Source: Pseudomonas protegens CHA0 | Lineage (GTDB): Bacteria > Pseudomonadota > Gammaproteobacteria > Pseudomonadales > Pseudomonadaceae | DNA: 64,000 bases | Reading direction: 5' to 3' | Assembly (NCBI RefSeq): GCF_000397205.1 | Contig: NC_021237.1 | Coordinates: forward strand, 1 to 64,000 | Shown: piece after piece, positions 20,490-30,972 of the stretch | Layout of the letters: every line of letters begins with the position of its first letter | Numbering within the stretch: position 1 is the first letter of the stretch | Notes under the pieces: model-generated | Told to the model about the DNA's origin: nothing | Databases searched by the model: none | Seen by the model: the letters and a program-made list of their open reading frames with translations, nothing else | Translations under genes and position numbers: made by a program

Positions 20490-20581
20490 TGTAGCCGCCG
20501 CAGGTTGCGATCAGGCCCGCAGGGCCTTCGCAAGGGCAGCGCCTGCTGCGCAGTCGATCGCAGCCTTCGGCAGCGGCTACA
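20490..20581. repeat. Compact 92-base intergenic repeat
   Basis: Begins TGTAGCCGCCGC and ends GCAGCGGCTACA; the ends are inverted repeats with one mismatch. Inside are GCGATCAGGCC, CAGGGCCTTCGC and CGATCGCAGCC. It resembles the element at 19987-20134 on the other side of the TPR gene and fits a mobile, transposase-less repeat. No gene is inside. Confidence 0.55.
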
Positions 20582-20591
20582 GAGTTGTTGA

Positions 20592-21965
20592 TCAGAAGAA
20601 GCTCAGGCCGACGTGGAACAGTTTCTCCACGTCGCGGATGTGTTTTTTATCCACAAGGAACAGGATCACGTGGTCGCCGGCTTCGATCACCGTGTCGTCG
20701 TGGGCGATCAGCACTTCTTCGTCGCGAATGATCGCGCCGATGGTGGTTCCCGGCGGCAGGCCGATGTTCTCGATGGCACGGCCGATCACCTTGCTCGACT
20801 TGGCGTCGCCGTGGGCGATGGCCTCGATGGCTTCCGCCGCGCCCCGGCGCAGGGAGTGCACGCTGACGATATCGCCGCGGCGCACGTGGGCCAGCAGCGT
20901 GCCGATGGTGGCCAGCTGCGGGCTGATGGCGATGTCGATGTCGCCACCCTGGATCAGGTCGACGTAGGCCGGGTTGTTGATGATGGTCATCACCTTCTTC
21001 GCTCCCAGGCGCTTGGCCAGCAGCGAGGACATGATGTTGGCTTCGTCGTCGTTGGTCAGGGCCAGGAAGATATCGGCGTCGGCGATGTTCTCTTCCAGCA
21101 GCAGGTCGCGGTCCGAGGCGCTGCCCTGCAGCACCACGGTGCTGTCCAGGGTGTCGGAGAGGTAGCGGCAGCGGGCCGGGTTCATCTCGATGATCTTCAC
21201 CTGGTAGCGGCTTTCGATGGCCTCGGCCAGGCGCTCGCCGATCTGCCCGCCACCGGCGATGACGATGCGCTTGTAGGATTCCTCCAGGCGGCGCATCTCG
21301 CTCATCACCGCACGGATGTGGGCCTTGGCGGCGATGAAGAACACTTCGTCGTCGGCCTCGATCACCGTATCGCCCTTGGGCATGATCGGCCGGTCGCGAC
21401 GGAAGATCGCCGCCACCCGGGTGTCGACGTTGGGCATGTGCTCGCGCAGCTGGCGCAGTTGCTGGCCCACCAGCGGGCCACCGTAGTAGGCCTTGACCGC
21501 CACCAGTTGCGCCTTGCCTTCGGCGAAGTCGATCACCTGCAGCGCACCGGGGTGCTCGATCAGGCGCTTGATGTAGTTGGTCACCACCTGCTCGGGGCTG
21601 ATCAGCACGTCCACCGGGATCGCATCGTTGTCGAACAGCCCGGCGCGGGTCAGGTAGGCGGCTTCGCGCACCCGGGCGATCTTGGTCGGGGTGTGGAACA
21701 GGGTGTGGGCCACCTGGCAAGCGACCATGTTGGTCTCGTCGCTGTTAGTTACCGCCACCAGCATGTCGGCGTCGTCGGCGCCGGCCTGGCGCAGCACCGT
21801 CGGGAACGAGGCGCGGCCCTGCACGGTGCGGATGTCCAGGCGGTCGCCGAGGTCGCGCAGGCGTTCGCCGTCGGTGTCGACCACGGTGATATCGTTGGCT
21901 TCGCTGGCCAGGTGTTCCGCCAGCGTGCCACCCACTTGCCCGGCGCCGAGGATGATGATCTTCAT
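20592..21965 (-). CDS. trkA: Trk potassium uptake regulatory protein TrkA
   Basis: Peripheral NAD(H)-binding regulator of the TrkH/TrkG potassium channel. The 457 residues contain two tandem RCK units, each with a Rossmann glycine motif ([13 protein letters not shown] near residue 7 and [13 protein letters not shown] near 235) and a TrkA-C domain. It lies 22 bases after rsmB in the same direction and is probably part of the fmt-rsmB-trkA unit. Convergent with no gene; the TPR gene follows. Confidence 0.97.
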   Translation of the reverse strand: MKIIILGAGQVGGTLAEHLASEANDITVVDTDGERLRDLGDRLDIRTVQGRASFPTVLRQAGADDADMLVAVTNSDETNMVACQVAHTLFHTPTKIARVREAAYLTRAGLFDNDAIPVDVLISPEQVVTNYIKRLIEHPGALQVIDFAEGKAQLVAVKAYYGGPLVGQQLRQLREHMPNVDTRVAAIFRRDRPIMPKGDTVIEADDEVFFIAAKAHIRAVMSEMRRLEESYKRIVIAGGGQIGERLAEAIESRYQVKIIEMNPARCRYLSDTLDSTVVLQGSASDRDLLLEENIADADIFLALTNDDEANIMSSLLAKRLGAKKVMTIINNPAYVDLIQGGDIDIAISPQLATIGTLLAHVRRGDIVSVHSLRRGAAEAIEAIAHGDAKSSKVIGRAIENIGLPPGTTIGAIIRDEEVLIAHDDTVIEAGDHVILFLVDKKHIRDVEKLFHVGLSFF

Positions 21966-21987
21966 CCAGTCACTCCCTTAAAACCGT

Positions 21988-23313
21988 TTAACCGCGTGCG
22001 GCGGCAATCTTGATCAGCTTGGCGTAGTAGAAGCCGTCGTGGCCGCCTTCTTGCGCCAGCAACTGGCGCCCGTGGGGCTGCTTGAGGCCGGCCGCAGGCT
22101 GCCCCAGTTGGCCGCCGATGTCCAATTCACGAGCACCCGGGGTGCGGGCCAGGAAGGCCTCGATGACCTCGGTGTTCTCGGTGGGCAGGGTCGAGCAGGT
22201 GGCGTAGAGCAGGATGCCGCCCACTTCCAGGGCCTGCCACATGGCATCCAGCAGTTCGCCTTGCAGTTGCGCCAGGGCGGCGATGTCTTCGGGCTGGCGG
22301 GTCAGCTTGATATCCGGATGGCGGCGGATCACCCCGGTGGCCGAGCAGGGAGCGTCCAGCAGGATCCGCTGGAACGGCTTGCCGTCCCACCAGGCCTGGG
22401 TGTCGCGGCCATCGGCGGCGATCAATTGGGCGTCGAGCCCCAGGCGGTCGAGGTTTTCCCGTACCCGCACCAGGCGCTTGGCCTCCAGGTCCACCGCTAC
22501 CACGCCGGCCAGGGCCGGTTGCACTTCGAGGATGTGGCAGGTCTTGCCGCCCGGAGCGCAGCAGGCGTCCAGCACCCGTTGCCCCGGCGCCAGTTCCAGC
22601 AGCTCGGCGGCCAGTTGCGCGGCCTCGTCCTGCACACTGATCCAGCCTTCGGCAAAGCCCGGCAGGCTGCGTATATCCAAGGCTTCGTCGAGGACGATGC
22701 CGTCCTGGCTATAGACGCAAGCCTTGGCCGCAACTCCCGCTTCGCTCAACAGCTTCAGGTAGGCATCGCGGGAATGATGCCGGCGGTTGACCCGCAGGAT
22801 CATCGGCGGGTGGGCGTTGTTGGCGGCGCAGATGGCTTCCCACTGCTCGGGCCAGAACGCCTTGAGGGATTTCTGCAACCAGCGCGGGTGCGCGGTGCGC
22901 ACCACCGGGTCGTGCTCCAACTCGGCCAGCAGCGTTTCGCTTTCGCGTTGGGCACGGCGCAGCACGGCATTGAGCAGAGCCTTGGCCCAGGGCTTTTTCA
23001 GCTTGTCGGCGCAGCCCACGGTCTCACCGATGGCGGCGTGGGCCGGAACCCGGGTGTAGAGCAACTGATAGAGGCCCACCAGCAGCAATGCTTCGACATC
23101 GGCGTCGGCTGCCTTGAACGGCTTCTGCAGCAGCTTGGCCGCCAGCGCCGACAGCCGCGGCTGCCAGCGTGCGGTGCCGAAGGCCAGGTCCTGGGTGAAG
23201 CCGCGATCACGGGCCTCGACCTTGTCCAGCTGGATCGGCAGCGAGCTGTTGAGCGAGGCCTTGCCGTTGAGCACGGCAGTCAGCGCCTTGGCGGCGGCCA
23301 GGCGCGGGTTCAT
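21988..23313 (-). CDS. rsmB: 16S rRNA (cytosine-967-C5) methyltransferase RsmB
   Basis: Methylates C967 of 16S rRNA using S-adenosylmethionine. The 441-residue protein has an N-terminal NusB-like RNA-binding domain (about 1-140) and a C-terminal Rossmann methyltransferase with [10 protein letters not shown], the catalytic [15 protein letters not shown] and a second cysteine in YATCS. The ATG at 23313 overlaps the fmt stop by four bases, giving coupled translation; the upstream extension of the frame lies within fmt. Confidence 0.96.
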   Translation of the reverse strand: MNPRLAAAKALTAVLNGKASLNSSLPIQLDKVEARDRGFTQDLAFGTARWQPRLSALAAKLLQKPFKAADADVEALLLVGLYQLLYTRVPAHAAIGETVGCADKLKKPWAKALLNAVLRRAQRESETLLAELEHDPVVRTAHPRWLQKSLKAFWPEQWEAICAANNAHPPMILRVNRRHHSRDAYLKLLSEAGVAAKACVYSQDGIVLDEALDIRSLPGFAEGWISVQDEAAQLAAELLELAPGQRVLDACCAPGGKTCHILEVQPALAGVVAVDLEAKRLVRVRENLDRLGLDAQLIAADGRDTQAWWDGKPFQRILLDAPCSATGVIRRHPDIKLTRQPEDIAALAQLQGELLDAMWQALEVGGILLYATCSTLPTENTEVIEAFLARTPGARELDIGGQLGQPAAGLKQPHGRQLLAQEGGHDGFYYAKLIKIAAARG

Positions 23314-24269
23314 TGGGCCTCCGCTGCTGGGCCGAGCAGGGTGCCGATGGCGAATTTCTCGCGGCGGCTGTTGAACAGGTCGCTGAAGTTCAGCGCCTTG
23401 CCCCCGGGCAGTTGCAGGCGGGTCAGGCACAGCGCCTGCTCACCGCAGGCAACGATCAGGCCGTCCTTGCTGGCGCCGAGGATTTCCCCCGGCGCGCCCT
23501 TGCCTTCGGCCAGGGTGGCGGCCAGCACTTTCAGCGCTTCGCCATTCAAGCTGCTGTGGCAGATCGGCCAGGGGTTGAAGGCCCGCACCAGGCGCTCCAG
23601 TTCCACGGCCGGGCGGCTCCAGTCGATGCGCGCCTCGTCCTTGTTCAGCTTGTGGGCGTAAGTGGCCAGGCTGTCGTCCTGGACTTCGCCTTCCAGGGTG
23701 CCGGCGGCCAGGCCTTCGATGGCTTGCAGCACTGCGGGCGGGCCCATCTCGGCCAGGCGGTCGTGCAGGCTGCCGCCGGTATCTTCGGCGCTGATCGGGG
23801 TGCTGACCTTGAGCAGCATCGGCCCGGTATCCAGGCCGGCTTCCATGCGCATCACGGTCACCCCGCTTTGCGCGTCACCGGCTTGCACCGCACGCTGGAT
23901 CGGCGCGGCACCGCGCCAGCGTGGCAACAGCGAAGCGTGGCTGTTGATGCAACCCAGGCGCGGAATATCCAGCACCGCCTGGGGCAGGATCAGGCCATAG
24001 GCCACCACCACCATCAGGTCCGGCTTGAGCGCTGCCAGTTCGGCTTGGGCCTCGGCATTGCGCAAGGTCGGCGGTTGCAGCACGGGGATGTCGTTTTCCA
24101 GAGCAAGCTGCTTGACCGGACTGGGCATCAGCTTCTGCCCGCGCCCCGCCGGACGGTCCGGCTGGGTGTAGACCGCAACGATCTGGTAAGGGCTGTCGAG
24201 CAGGGCCTTGAGGTGTTCGGCGGCGAATTCGGGGGTGCCGGCAAAGACGATGCGCAGTGGCTCAGTCAT
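23310..24269 (-). CDS. fmt: Methionyl-tRNA formyltransferase
   Basis: Formylates initiator Met-tRNA with 10-formyl-tetrahydrofolate. The 319-residue protein has the family features: [11 protein letters not shown] at the N-terminus, the catalytic [16 protein letters not shown] block, [13 protein letters not shown], and a C-terminal OB-like domain. The ATG at 24269 gives [11 protein letters not shown]; a longer in-frame start lies upstream but adds non-conserved residues. Pairs functionally with def just upstream, which later removes the formyl group. Confidence 0.97.
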   Translation of the reverse strand: MTEPLRIVFAGTPEFAAEHLKALLDSPYQIVAVYTQPDRPAGRGQKLMPSPVKQLALENDIPVLQPPTLRNAEAQAELAALKPDLMVVVAYGLILPQAVLDIPRLGCINSHASLLPRWRGAAPIQRAVQAGDAQSGVTVMRMEAGLDTGPMLLKVSTPISAEDTGGSLHDRLAEMGPPAVLQAIEGLAAGTLEGEVQDDSLATYAHKLNKDEARIDWSRPAVELERLVRAFNPWPICHSSLNGEALKVLAATLAEGKGAPGEILGASKDGLIVACGEQALCLTRLQLPGGKALNFSDLFNSRREKFAIGTLLGPAAEAQ

Positions 24270-24300
24270 GGGAATTCTCGATGTTAAACATGCGGAAAAG

Positions 24301-24326
24301 AAAAAGGCTTGCCGTAGCAAGCCTTT
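24301..24326 (-). terminator. Terminator-like hairpin between def and fmt
   Basis: Read on the minus strand: GGCTTGC, loop TACG, GCAAGCC, then TTTTTC. It lies 13 bases after the def stop and before fmt, so it could terminate or attenuate transcription between two genes normally treated as one operon. Confidence 0.75.
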
Positions 24327-24338
24327 GCAAGACGGTCA

Positions 24339-24845
24339 TCAAGCCTGCTGGCGATGCTGCTTTTCCAGCTTCTTCTTGATCCGGTCACGCTTGAGCGTGG
24401 ACAGGTAGTCGACGAACAACTTGCCGTTCAGGTGGTCGCATTCGTGCTGGATGCACACGGCGAGCAAACCTTCGGCGATCAGTTCGTAGGGCTGGCCGTC
24501 GCGGTCCAGGGCCTTGATCTTGACCCGTTGCGGACGGTCGACGTTTTCGTAGAAGCCCGGTACCGAAAGGCAGCCTTCCTGGTACTGGTCCATCTCGTCG
24601 GTCAGGGCTTCGAACTCGGGGTTGATGAACACCCGTGGTTCGCTGCGGTCTTCGGACAGGTCCATGACCACCACGCGTTTGTGCACGTTGACCTGGGTCG
24701 CCGCCAGACCGATGCCTGGGGCCTCATACATTGTTTCAAACATGTCGTCGACCAACTGACGCACTTCGTCGTCCACTACGGCCACTGGTTTGGCGATAGT
24801 GCGCAGGCGCGGATCAGGGAATTCGAGGATGTTTAAAATGGCCAT
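24339..24845 (-). CDS. def: Peptide deformylase
   Basis: Iron- or zinc-dependent enzyme removing the N-formyl group from new proteins. The 168-residue protein has all three motifs: [15 protein letters not shown] and QHECDH (metal ligands Cys and two His). Start ATG 24845 gives [18 protein letters not shown], the usual N-terminus, though no strong ribosome site precedes it. Divergent from the LysM gene. Confidence 0.98.
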   Translation of the reverse strand: MAILNILEFPDPRLRTIAKPVAVVDDEVRQLVDDMFETMYEAPGIGLAATQVNVHKRVVVMDLSEDRSEPRVFINPEFEALTDEMDQYQEGCLSVPGFYENVDRPQRVKIKALDRDGQPYELIAEGLLAVCIQHECDHLNGKLFVDYLSTLKRDRIKKKLEKQHRQQA

Positions 24846-24998
24846 AAGCGTAATTGCTACACGTGTGAAGTAAGGGCGGAGTCGGCGTCCGCGCAGGTTC
24901 TGGTCCTGGGCCGCCGGTGCAAAACGTGCTCTGGGATGGAGCGAGCCGTGCAGGCTCTGGCGTTTCACGCGAACGCACATAATAAAGGGATTCAGCCC

Positions 24999-26009
24999 AT
25001 GAGGAAATCACTGTTCGCCCTGCTGCTGGCGGGCTGGACCGCCATCGGCCAGGCCCAGGTGCAACTGCGGGACAGTTATCCACAGCACTATCGGGTGCAG
25101 CCGGGCGATACCCTGTGGAGCGTCGCCAGCCTGTATCTGCAGCAGCCCTGGCAATGGCGCGAGCTCTGGCCGGCGGGCTTCGCCGGGCAGATCTTCCCCG
25201 GTGACCGCCTGCAACTGGTGCGCAATGACGGCCCGCCACGCCTGCAGCTGGAGCGACCAGCGGCGCCGCCGACGGTCAAGCTCGCGCCCCAGGCCCGGCG
25301 CCTGCCCCCTGCCCCGATTCCGAGCATCCCCCTGCAAGCGATCAGCAGCTTCTTGCTGGACAACCGCATCGTCGATCAGCCCGGGGCCCTGGAGCAGGCG
25401 CCGTATATCGTGGCCGGCGAGGGCGAGCGGGTGCTGGGTGGCATGGGCGACCGGCTTTTCGCCCGTGGCCGGCTGGACCCTGAGCAGCCGGTCTATGAGC
25501 TGTTCCGCCAGGGCAAGGTCTACCGCGACCCCCTGAGCCAGGAACTGCTGGGGGTCAACGCCGACGCCATTGGCAGCGCCCGGGTGGTGGCGAGCGAAGG
25601 TGACCTGGCCACCCTCGCCTTGCAGAGCAGCAACCAGGAAGTGCGCCTGGGTGATCGCTTGCTGGCCGCCGATACCTCGGGGTTGCCGGGCTCCTTCAAC
25701 CCCAGTGCCCCGCAACGGCCGGTGGAAGGGCTGATCATCGACGTGCCCCGAGGGGTCACCCAGATCGGCGCCCTGGATGTGGTGACCCTCAACCGCGGGC
25801 GCCGCGACGGCCTGCTGGAGGGCAACGTGCTGGCGGTGATCAAGACCGGTGAAACCGTGCGCGACCGGCAAACCGGCGAGCCGCTGAAAATCCCCGACGA
25901 GGCGGCCGGCTGGCTGATGGTGTTCCGCAGCTACGACAGGCTCAGCTACGGATTGGTACTCAAGGCCACGCGTTCGCTGGCGGTGCTGGACAAGGTCCGC
26001 AACCCCTGA
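24999..26009 (+). CDS. tsaP: LysM peptidoglycan-binding protein, TsaP type
   Basis: A 336-residue exported protein: signal peptide ([18 protein letters not shown]), a LysM domain ([29 protein letters not shown], about 28-75) and a conserved C-terminal region. It matches PA0020, the type IV pilus secretin-associated protein TsaP, which binds peptidoglycan and stabilises the pilus secretin ring. Start ATG 24999 follows AAGGGA; the frame extends further upstream without support. A DnaA box lies inside at 25076-25084. Confidence 0.88.
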   Translation: MRKSLFALLLAGWTAIGQAQVQLRDSYPQHYRVQPGDTLWSVASLYLQQPWQWRELWPAGFAGQIFPGDRLQLVRNDGPPRLQLERPAAPPTVKLAPQARRLPPAPIPSIPLQAISSFLLDNRIVDQPGALEQAPYIVAGEGERVLGGMGDRLFARGRLDPEQPVYELFRQGKVYRDPLSQELLGVNADAIGSARVVASEGDLATLALQSSNQEVRLGDRLLAADTSGLPGSFNPSAPQRPVEGLIIDVPRGVTQIGALDVVTLNRGRRDGLLEGNVLAVIKTGETVRDRQTGEPLKIPDEAAGWLMVFRSYDRLSYGLVLKATRSLAVLDKVRNP

Positions 26010-26042
26010 GGGAGATCTTTCCTCAACAAGTTACCAACAGAG

Positions 26043-26051
26043 TTATCCACA
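26043..26051 (+). promoter_or_regulatory. DnaA box between tsaP and dprA
   Basis: A perfect TTATCCACA lies in the 87-base gap, 46 bases before the dprA start. One of only a few boxes of the series outside coding sequence, together with those at 25-33, 13669-13677 and 19682-19715. Confidence 0.6.
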
Positions 26052-26096
26052 GCTTGTTCCAGCTCAGGCTGGAGCCCTGACGATCAAGGATGATCC

Positions 26097-27203
26097 ATGT
26101 CGAACTCGATGAGCGGCAGCATTTCCCCGGCAGAACTGGAAGCTCGATTGCGCTTGCACGTCCTGCCCGAACTCGGGCCGATGCGTTTTCAGCGCCTGCT
26201 TCAGGCATTCGGTTGCGCTTCTAAAGCACTCAGTGCCCCGGCCAGTGCCTGGCGTTCCCTGGACCTGCCGCCGGCCTGCAGCGAGGCCCGGCGCAGCCCC
26301 CAGGTGCGCGACGGCGCCCGTCGCGCATTGGCCTGGATAGATAGCCAGGCCCAGCATTTGCTGATGTGGGACCAGCCCGGCTACCCGCCCTTGCTGGCGC
26401 AACTCGAGGATGCGCCACCGCTGCTGTTCGTGGCCGGCGACCCCTCGATTCTCGAACGGCCGCAGTTGGCGATGGTGGGCAGCCGTCGCGCATCGCGACC
26501 GGGGCTGGACACCGCCGGGGCCTTTTCCCGCAGCCTGGCCCGTGCCGGTTTTGTCATCACCAGCGGTCTGGCCCTGGGCGTCGATGGCGCTGCCCATCAG
26601 GCGGCCCTGGATGTTGGCGGGCGTACCGTGGGCGTGCTGGGCACTGGCCTGGAAAATTTTTATCCACAGCGGCACCGGGCCCTGGCCAGGGCCATGATCG
26701 ACCAGGGCAGCGCGGTGGTTTCCGAGTTCCCGCTGGACACCCCGGCGCGTGCGGAACACTTCCCCCGGCGCAATCGAATCATCAGTGGCCTGGCCCTGGG
26801 CGTGCTGGTGGTGGAGGCCAGCGTCGCCAGCGGTTCGCTGATTACCGCGCGGCTGGCGGCGGAGCAAGGCCGCGAGGTGTATGCCATCCCCGGTTCTATC
26901 CACCACCCCGGTGCCCGGGGCTGCCATCAGTTGATCCGCGACGGCGCGGTGCTGGTGGAAAGCGTACAGCACATCCTGGAGACCCTGGCCGGCTGGCAGA
27001 ACCTGCCGCCCAGCGCCACGTTGCCGACAGCGGCCTGTACCCACCCGTTGCTGGCCTTGCTGCATGCGGCGCCCCACAGCAGCGAAGCCTTGGCCAGCGC
27101 CAGCGGCTGGCCCCTGCCCCGGGTGCTGGCGGCCCTGACCGAGCTGGAGATCGAAGGCCGTGCGGTCCATGAAAATGGGCGTTGGTATGCGCGTCTGAGC
27201 TAG
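26097..27203 (+). CDS. dprA: DNA-processing protein DprA
   Basis: Binds single-stranded DNA taken up in natural transformation and loads RecA. The 368 residues comprise an N-terminal SAM-like helical region, a central Rossmann-like domain with MVGSRRASRPGLDTAGAF and SGLALGVDGAAHQAAL plus FPRRNRIISGLALGVLVVEA, and a C-terminal winged-helix-like segment. It may be co-transcribed with tsaC, 54 bases downstream. A DnaA box lies inside at 26660-26668. Confidence 0.95.
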   Translation: MSNSMSGSISPAELEARLRLHVLPELGPMRFQRLLQAFGCASKALSAPASAWRSLDLPPACSEARRSPQVRDGARRALAWIDSQAQHLLMWDQPGYPPLLAQLEDAPPLLFVAGDPSILERPQLAMVGSRRASRPGLDTAGAFSRSLARAGFVITSGLALGVDGAAHQAALDVGGRTVGVLGTGLENFYPQRHRALARAMIDQGSAVVSEFPLDTPARAEHFPRRNRIISGLALGVLVVEASVASGSLITARLAAEQGREVYAIPGSIHHPGARGCHQLIRDGAVLVESVQHILETLAGWQNLPPSATLPTAACTHPLLALLHAAPHSSEALASASGWPLPRVLAALTELEIEGRAVHENGRWYARLS

Positions 27204-27257
27204 GTTTTATAAGCAGGATCGGTAAACTGCGCACAGCTTTTATCTGGAGAGTCGGCA

Positions 27258-27815
27258 ATGGTCAGCAGTTGGCGCGTGCAGCAAGCCGCACGAGAGATTC
27301 GCGCAGGGGCGGTGATTGCCTATCCAACCGAAGCGGTCTGGGGCCTGGGGTGCGATCCGTGGAATGAAGAGGCGGTGGATCGCCTGCTGGCGATCAAGTC
27401 ACGGTCGGTGGACAAGGGCCTGATCCTGATCGCTGACAACATCCATCAGTTCGATTTCCTCTTCGAGGACTTCCCGGACACCTGGATCGATCGCATGTCC
27501 AGCACCTGGCCGGGGCCCAATACCTGGCTGGTGCCCCATCAGAACCTGTTGCCCGAGTGGGTCACCGGGGTCCATGACACGGTGGCGCTGCGGGTCAGCG
27601 ACCATCCGCTGGTGCGTGAGCTGTGCTCCTTGGTGGGCCCGCTGATTTCCACCTCGGCCAACCCCCAGGGGCGCCCGGCGGCGCGCACGCGGCTGCGCAT
27701 CGAGCAGTATTTCCGTGGGCAACTGGATCTGGTCCTCAGTGGCAGCCTGGGCGGGCGCAAGAACCCGAGCCTGATCCGTGACCTGGCTACCGGCAAGGTC
27801 GTTCGGCCTTCCTGA
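27258..27815 (+). CDS. tsaC: Threonylcarbamoyl-AMP synthase
   Basis: Makes threonylcarbamoyl-AMP from threonine, bicarbonate and ATP for the t6A37 modification of tRNAs reading ANN codons. The 185-residue YrdC-fold protein has [14 protein letters not shown], the [11 protein letters not shown] lysine/arginine motif, and [12 protein letters not shown]. Length fits TsaC rather than the longer Sua5. Followed by a REP doublet. Confidence 0.95.
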   Translation: MVSSWRVQQAAREIRAGAVIAYPTEAVWGLGCDPWNEEAVDRLLAIKSRSVDKGLILIADNIHQFDFLFEDFPDTWIDRMSSTWPGPNTWLVPHQNLLPEWVTGVHDTVALRVSDHPLVRELCSLVGPLISTSANPQGRPAARTRLRIEQYFRGQLDLVLSGSLGGRKNPSLIRDLATGKVVRPS

Positions 27816-27820
27816 AGCGC

Positions 27821-27874
27821 TTCTCCGGCAAGCCGGCTCCTACGATACTCGGCAGGAACCGGCTTGCCGGCGAA
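27821..27874. repeat. REP doublet (REPIN)
   Basis: Two inverted copies, TTCTCCGGCAAGCCGGCTCC and GGAACCGGCTTGCCGGCGAA, face each other between convergent tsaC and qor. The pairing could form a long hairpin and may help end both transcripts. Confidence 0.8.
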
Positions 27875-27879
27875 GGCGT

Positions 27880-28857
27880 TCAAGGCAGCAGCACAGTCGA
27901 GCCAGTCGTGCGTCGTGCCGACAGTTCGATATGGGCCTTGGCCGCATCCGCCAGGGCGAAGCGCTGGCCAATCTCGATCTTCAGCTTGCCGCTGGCAATC
28001 ATGCCGAACAGGTCGTCGGCCATGCGCTGCAGGTTCTCGGCATTGTTGGCGTAGCTGGCCAGGGTCGGCCGGGTCACGTACAGCGAGCCCTTGGCCGAGA
28101 GAATCCCCAGGTTGACCCCGTCCACTGCGCCAGAGGCGTTGCCGAAGCTGACCATCAGCCCGCGTGGAGCCAGGCAGTCCAGGGAGGTCAGCCAGGTGTC
28201 CTTGCCCACGCCGTCGTAGACCACCGGGCATTTCTTCCCGCCGGTCAGTTCCAGCACTCGCTGGGCCACGTCTTCATGGCTGTAGTCGATGGTTTCCCAG
28301 GCGCCCAGGGCCTTGGCGATGGCGGCCTTTTCCGGCGAGCTGACGGTGCCGATCAGCTTTACCCCGAGGGCCTTGGCCCACTGGCAGGCCAGGGAGCCGA
28401 CACCGCCGGCAGCGGCGTGGAACAACACGGTTTCGCCGCCCTGGAGTTCATAGGTCTGGCGCAGCAGGTACTGCACGGTCAGGCCCTTGAGCATGACCCC
28501 GGCGGCCTGTTCGAAGCTGATGGCGTCCGGCAGGCGTACCAGGTTGGCTTCGGGCAGCACATGCACATCGCTGTAGGCCCCCAGTGGGCCGCTGCCGTAA
28601 GCCACGCGGTCGCCGACCTTGAAACGGGTCACGGCACTGCCCACGGCCTCGACCACGCCCGCGCCTTCGGCCCCCAGGCCCGAAGGCAGGGCGGGCGGTG
28701 CGTAGAGACCGCTGCGGAAATAGGTGTCGATGAAGTTCAGGCCGATGGCCTTGTTGCTGACGCGAACCTGTTGCGGGCCCGGTTCCGCCGGTTGGTAATC
28801 CACATATTCGAGCACTTCGGGGCCGCCATGGGCGCGGAACTGGATACGTTTGGCCAT
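27880..28857 (-). CDS. qor: NADPH:quinone oxidoreductase (zeta-crystallin type)
   Basis: A 325-residue zinc-independent medium-chain dehydrogenase, one-electron or two-electron reducing quinones with NADPH. The substrate part opens KRIQFRAHGGPEVLEY; GLNFIDTYFRSGLY is typical of the quinone oxidoreductase branch, and the cofactor site AAAGGVGSLACQWAKALG is intact. No catalytic zinc cysteines are seen, as expected. ATG 28857 is chosen over an upstream start because it gives the conserved N-terminus. Divergent from hemF. Confidence 0.93.
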   Translation of the reverse strand: MAKRIQFRAHGGPEVLEYVDYQPAEPGPQQVRVSNKAIGLNFIDTYFRSGLYAPPALPSGLGAEGAGVVEAVGSAVTRFKVGDRVAYGSGPLGAYSDVHVLPEANLVRLPDAISFEQAAGVMLKGLTVQYLLRQTYELQGGETVLFHAAAGGVGSLACQWAKALGVKLIGTVSSPEKAAIAKALGAWETIDYSHEDVAQRVLELTGGKKCPVVYDGVGKDTWLTSLDCLAPRGLMVSFGNASGAVDGVNLGILSAKGSLYVTRPTLASYANNAENLQRMADDLFGMIASGKLKIEIGQRFALADAAKAHIELSARRTTGSTVLLP

Positions 28858-29000
28858 CTGCATTCTCTCCTCGGACGTGTCGTGAAAGTGCTCTATCGGA
28901 CTCCTCTGCTTGACCTTCGTCAACTGCGGAGCGCCCCGGCGCGGTGTTATGCTACGCGCCCATTTGCGCCGGCCCGTGCTCCATCCCTAGCGCCGCGTAG

Positions 29001-29942
<942 letters not shown>

Positions 29943-29955
29943 ACCGCACCCACTG

Positions 29956-30007
29956 TGTAGAAGCCGGCTTGCCGGCGAAAAGGCCTTCAAGGCGGATGCG
30001 GTTCCTA
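29956..30007. repeat. REP element between hemF and aroE
   Basis: GAAGCCGGCTTGCCGGCGAA, followed by a degenerate partner ending GCGGTTCCTAC. It belongs to the family of GGCTTGCCGGC repeats scattered through the window. Confidence 0.7.
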
Positions 30008-30035
30008 CCCCTGTGTTGAGCAAATGGGATGAGAG

Positions 30036-30857
30036 ATGGATCAGTACGTTGTCTTTGGTAACCCGATCGGCCACAGCAAGTCGCCGCTGATCCATCGGCT
30101 GTTCGCCCAGCAGACCGGCCAGCAGCTGGAGTACAACACCCTGCTGGCGCCCCTGGATGATTTCGCCGGCACCGCTCGCAGTTTCTTCGCCCACGGGCGT
30201 GGGGCCAATGTCACGGTGCCGTTCAAGGAAGAGGCCTATCGCCTGTGCGACAGCCTGACCGAACGGGCCCAGCGCGCCGGCGCGGTGAACACCCTGAGCA
30301 AGCAGGCCGACGGCCGCCTGCTGGGGGACAACACCGACGGCGCCGGGCTGGTGCGCGACCTGAAGGTGAACGCCGGGGTCAGCCTCAAGGGCAAGCGCAT
30401 CCTTGTGCTGGGGGCTGGCGGCGCGGTCCGTGGTGCCCTGGAGCCGTTGCTGGCCGAGCAGCCGGAGGCCTTGGTAATCGCCAATCGCACCGTGGAAAAG
30501 GCTGAGCTGCTGGCGGAGTTGTTCGCCGACCTGGGGCCGGTATCGGCCAGCGGCTTCGACTGGCTGCAGGAATCGGTGGACCTGATCATCAATGCCACCT
30601 CCGCCAGCCTTTCGGGCGAGCTGCCGCCGATTGCCGGCAGCCTGATCGAGGCGGGCAAGACCGTGTGCTACGACATGATGTACGCCAAGGAGCCGACGCC
30701 GTTCTGCCGCTGGGCCAGTGAACAGGGCGCGGCCCTGGTGCTGGATGGCCTGGGCATGCTGGCCGAGCAAGCGGCGGAAGCCTTCTACCTGTGGCGCGGC
30801 GTGCGCCCCGACAGTGCCCCGGTGCTGGCTGAACTGCGTCGTCAGCTGGCGCAGTAA
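30036..30857 (+). CDS. aroE: Shikimate dehydrogenase
   Basis: NADPH-dependent reduction of 3-dehydroshikimate in aromatic amino-acid synthesis. The 273-residue protein has the shikimate site [12 protein letters not shown], the catalytic Lys in [16 protein letters not shown], the cofactor loop [11 protein letters not shown] with NRTVEKAE, and [18 protein letters not shown]. Motifs and length are complete. Convergent with the SulP gene across a REP doublet. Confidence 0.97.
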   Translation: MDQYVVFGNPIGHSKSPLIHRLFAQQTGQQLEYNTLLAPLDDFAGTARSFFAHGRGANVTVPFKEEAYRLCDSLTERAQRAGAVNTLSKQADGRLLGDNTDGAGLVRDLKVNAGVSLKGKRILVLGAGGAVRGALEPLLAEQPEALVIANRTVEKAELLAELFADLGPVSASGFDWLQESVDLIINATSASLSGELPPIAGSLIEAGKTVCYDMMYAKEPTPFCRWASEQGAALVLDGLGMLAEQAAEAFYLWRGVRPDSAPVLAELRRQLAQ

Positions 30858-30864
30858 CCCCCCT

Positions 30865-30943
30865 TAGGAGCTGGCTTGCCAGCGAAGGCGGCTTCAAGGC
30901 TGGGCCAGGCTCAAGGGCTTATTCGCCGGCAAGCCGGCTCTCA
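30865..30943. repeat. REP doublet between aroE and the SulP gene
   Basis: TAGGAGCTGGCTTGCCAGCG and, 40 bases on, CGCCGGCAAGCCGGCTCTCA face each other. The arms are imperfectly complementary. It lies between convergent genes and could help terminate both transcripts. Confidence 0.75.
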
Positions 30944-30972
30944 CGTCGGGTGTGGGCAAGGCGCCTGCGGGT

